From NCBI RefSeq assembly GCF_004769555.1, contig NZ_RQFY01000001.1, positions 186,001 to 250,000 on the forward strand: a stretch of 64,000 nt of DNA, written 5' to 3'. This document shows, piece after piece, positions 62,622 to 64,000 of this stretch (position 1 is the first letter of the stretch; each line of letters opens with the position of its first letter). The notes beneath the pieces are model-generated. The model was given only the letters and a program-made list of their open reading frames with translations. It made no database searches and was not told the DNA's origin. Origin of the DNA: Leptospira koniambonensis (GTDB lineage Bacteria > Spirochaetota > Leptospiria > Leptospirales > Leptospiraceae). A program made the translations under genes and the position numbers.

Positions 62622-63635
62622 TACATCCAAAATTTTCTCCCCTACCTTTCTATTTTTTCCTGAATAAGGATAATTATGAATATATAATACAGGATTGAAG
62701 TTTAACTCTAAGATCCTGTAATCTCCTTCGGATTCCAGCTCCTTTACTATAATATCTACCCCACAAATCTTTGCTCCTACAACTTTTGCAGCTTGTACTG
62801 CCAGTTTTTTATAAGAAGGATCTGCAATATCTGTTACATCAACAGAATCTCCACCTGTACTGATATTCGAGTTTTTACGAACAAAAACTTTTTCTCCAGA
62901 GCCAGGAATGAATTCTGGAGATTTTCCAGATTCTTTAAGTACATTTAATTCAGTGTCATCTAATCTGATCTTTTCCAGAGGAGTCACATGACCCACTCCT
63001 CTTCTTGGATCTGAATTTTTTTCTTCTATTAATTCTCTGATTGTCTTTTTGCCATCGCCTGTTACATTCGCAGGAATACGATTACATACGGCGACACATT
63101 CGTCACCGATCACTAAAAATCTATATTCGTTTCCTTCTGCGAATTCCTCTACAATTGCTGTTTCTGAAAATCCAAGTGCAATTTCCAGAGCCTTCTTTTT
63201 TTCTTCACTGGAAGAAGAAGGAGGAAGAATACTGATCCCAATCCCGAAATTGGTAGTGACAGGTTTCACTACCATCTTTCGATCAGAGTTCTTATTTAGG
63301 AATTCCAATCCAGAGTTTAGATCAGAAACTGCAGTCCCTCTAGGAACCAATATATTCGATTCTTCTAAAATACGTTTAGTAATGGTTTTGTTTTCCATCA
63401 CGAGGAAGGTCATATAGGAATCTAATTCTGTTTTGGAGGCTTCTTTTACGAGTCTTGTGACACCTTGGCCGTTTAGTCGAATGAAATGGCTGGGGCGATC
63501 TAAAACTTCTACTTCTAATCCTCGATTAAGCGCATCACGGATCACTATTTGAGTGGAAATCTCCAGATCCTCGAATCCTTTTAGGATGAATTCGTTTGGA
63601 TCTAATTTTTGCCCAGCTTCCAATTTATATTTCAA
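62604..63635 (-). CDS. ATP-grasp ligase, glutathione synthetase-like
   Basis: 343 residues of ATP-grasp fold, resembling the C-terminal half of the bifunctional GshF/GshAB and the cyanophycin-synthetase ATP-grasp domain. It has MVVKPVTTNFGIGISIL (ATP-binding Lys and Gly-rich loop), VEEFAEGNEYRFLVIGDECV, and AAKVVGAKICGVDIIVKELE, and the metal-binding YRILELNFNPVLYIHNYPYS, and HNYP at the end matching the GshF ending. It would join gamma-glutamylcysteine to glycine. The start is TTG 63635, overlapping the upstream stop (TTGA). It follows the probable ligase gene, so the GshAB functions are split. Confidence 0.8.
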   Translation of the reverse strand: MKYKLEAGQKLDPNEFILKGFEDLEISTQIVIRDALNRGLEVEVLDRPSHFIRLNGQGVTRLVKEASKTELDSYMTFLVMENKTITKRILEESNILVPRGTAVSDLNSGLEFLNKNSDRKMVVKPVTTNFGIGISILPPSSSSEEKKKALEIALGFSETAIVEEFAEGNEYRFLVIGDECVAVCNRIPANVTGDGKKTIRELIEEKNSDPRRGVGHVTPLEKIRLDDTELNVLKESGKSPEFIPGSGEKVFVRKNSNISTGGDSVDVTDIADPSYKKLAVQAAKVVGAKICGVDIIVKELESEGDYRILELNFNPVLYIHNYPYSGKNRKVGEKILDVLGYNS

Positions 63636-64000
63636 TGGTTGCAGATCCTTGCAGTTGGGTTCTTCTTCACTTTTTCAGATTCTTCTATTTTGACTTTCTC
63701 TGCCAGTGACTTTTGGACTTCTTTAGCAAACATAGCAAATTTACCCGGTGTAAGTTCCATCTGGGACTGGTTTCTGTAATTTTCTTTAGCCAAATGAATT
63801 CCCAAATCTCTGAATTCCCAGTCTTCGTTGATGATACGATCCATTAGTTTTCCAGAAGGTGTACATTTTGGATCTTCCCAACGTTTATTCATAATGTTTA
63901 ATATTTCTTGGTAGAATCTTTTTCCAGTATGACGATCCAACTCTTCTGCGATTGGCAAAAGGCTTTGGGTGAACTCTTTCCCTCTGGTTAAGAAATCCTG
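63632..64000 (-). CDS. Probable glutamate-cysteine ligase, C-terminal part
   Basis: The frame is open past the right edge of the window, so the gene is partial. The visible 122 residues are helical and charged (FYQEILNIMNKRWEDPKC, then FRDLGIHLAKENYRNQSQ, QKSLAEKVKI). No diagnostic motif is in the visible part; the identity rests on the neighbouring GshF-like ATP-grasp gene and on the match to a GshA-type C-terminus. The stop overlaps the start of that gene by four bases. A TTG at 63958 is not the true start. Confidence 0.5.
   Translation of the reverse strand, partial: QDFLTRGKEFTQSLLPIAEELDRHTGKRFYQEILNIMNKRWEDPKCTPSGKLMDRIINEDWEFRDLGIHLAKENYRNQSQMELTPGKFAMFAKEVQKSLAEKVKIEESEKVKKNPTARICNH

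Overview
The window is a dense, moderately AT-rich stretch of bacterial chromosome, almost certainly from the spirochaete genus Leptospira. Supporting signs are a bacterial XPB-type helicase, a patatin protein with a fused cyclic-nucleotide-binding domain, DUF4254 beside a family 9 glycosyltransferase, several lipoproteins with loose spirochaete-type lipoboxes, SpoIIE/STAS regulators, and frequent TTG/GTG starts. The base composition by eye (around 40% GC) suits a saprophytic or intermediate species better than L. interrogans, but the species cannot be fixed from here. I see no rRNA, tRNA, CRISPR, insertion sequence or prophage. No gap between genes exceeds 300 bases; the longest are 56731-57006 and 38882-39111.

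Layout. 1-4854: end of argC, an acyl-CoA synthetase, a nucleoside-phosphorylase-like protein and the CNB-patatin esterase. 4983-9390: envelope polysaccharide genes (DUF4254, GT9, GT4, O-antigen ligase-like). 9370-14644: a minus-strand set of surface genes (lamin-tail lipoprotein, predicted beta-barrel, phospholipase D-like protein), whose first start codon sits in a predicted RNA hairpin. 14695-18375: translation and repair operon rpmB-nth-thioesterase-RF-like-uvrC. 18466-26008: LOG protein, unknowns, an aminotransferase, phosphohexomutase, argD and leuB. 26117-32167: response regulator, pgeF-like, trpF, mutS, serB and an SGNH lipoprotein. 32191-36784: a 57-residue ORF and the biotin genes bioF-bioD-bioA, then bioB. 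36801-41075: mdh, DsbA-like protein, two unknowns and thrB. 41168-47323: sodium symporter, alpha/beta hydrolase, SH3 protein, aspartate aminotransferase and XPB helicase. 47400-54248: aldose-epimerase-like protein, SppA, MBOAT, then lipoprotein, SpoIIE phosphatase and two proteins resembling the FliG C-terminal domain. 54249-58165: glpK, two metallo-beta-lactamase-fold enzymes and a STAS protein. 58334-64000: a flavin disulfide reductase, an ABC-2 exporter, two BolA proteins, two glutaredoxins and a split glutathione-synthesis pair.

Most of this is core metabolism: biotin, arginine, leucine, tryptophan, serine and threonine synthesis, malate dehydrogenase and DNA repair. The less ordinary parts are the lamin-tail/barrel/phospholipase D surface module with its hairpin-covered ribosome site, the FliG-like pair outside a flagellar operon, and the thiol and iron-sulfur cluster at the right end. 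Convergent genes commonly abut or overlap, and only one convincing intrinsic terminator was seen.
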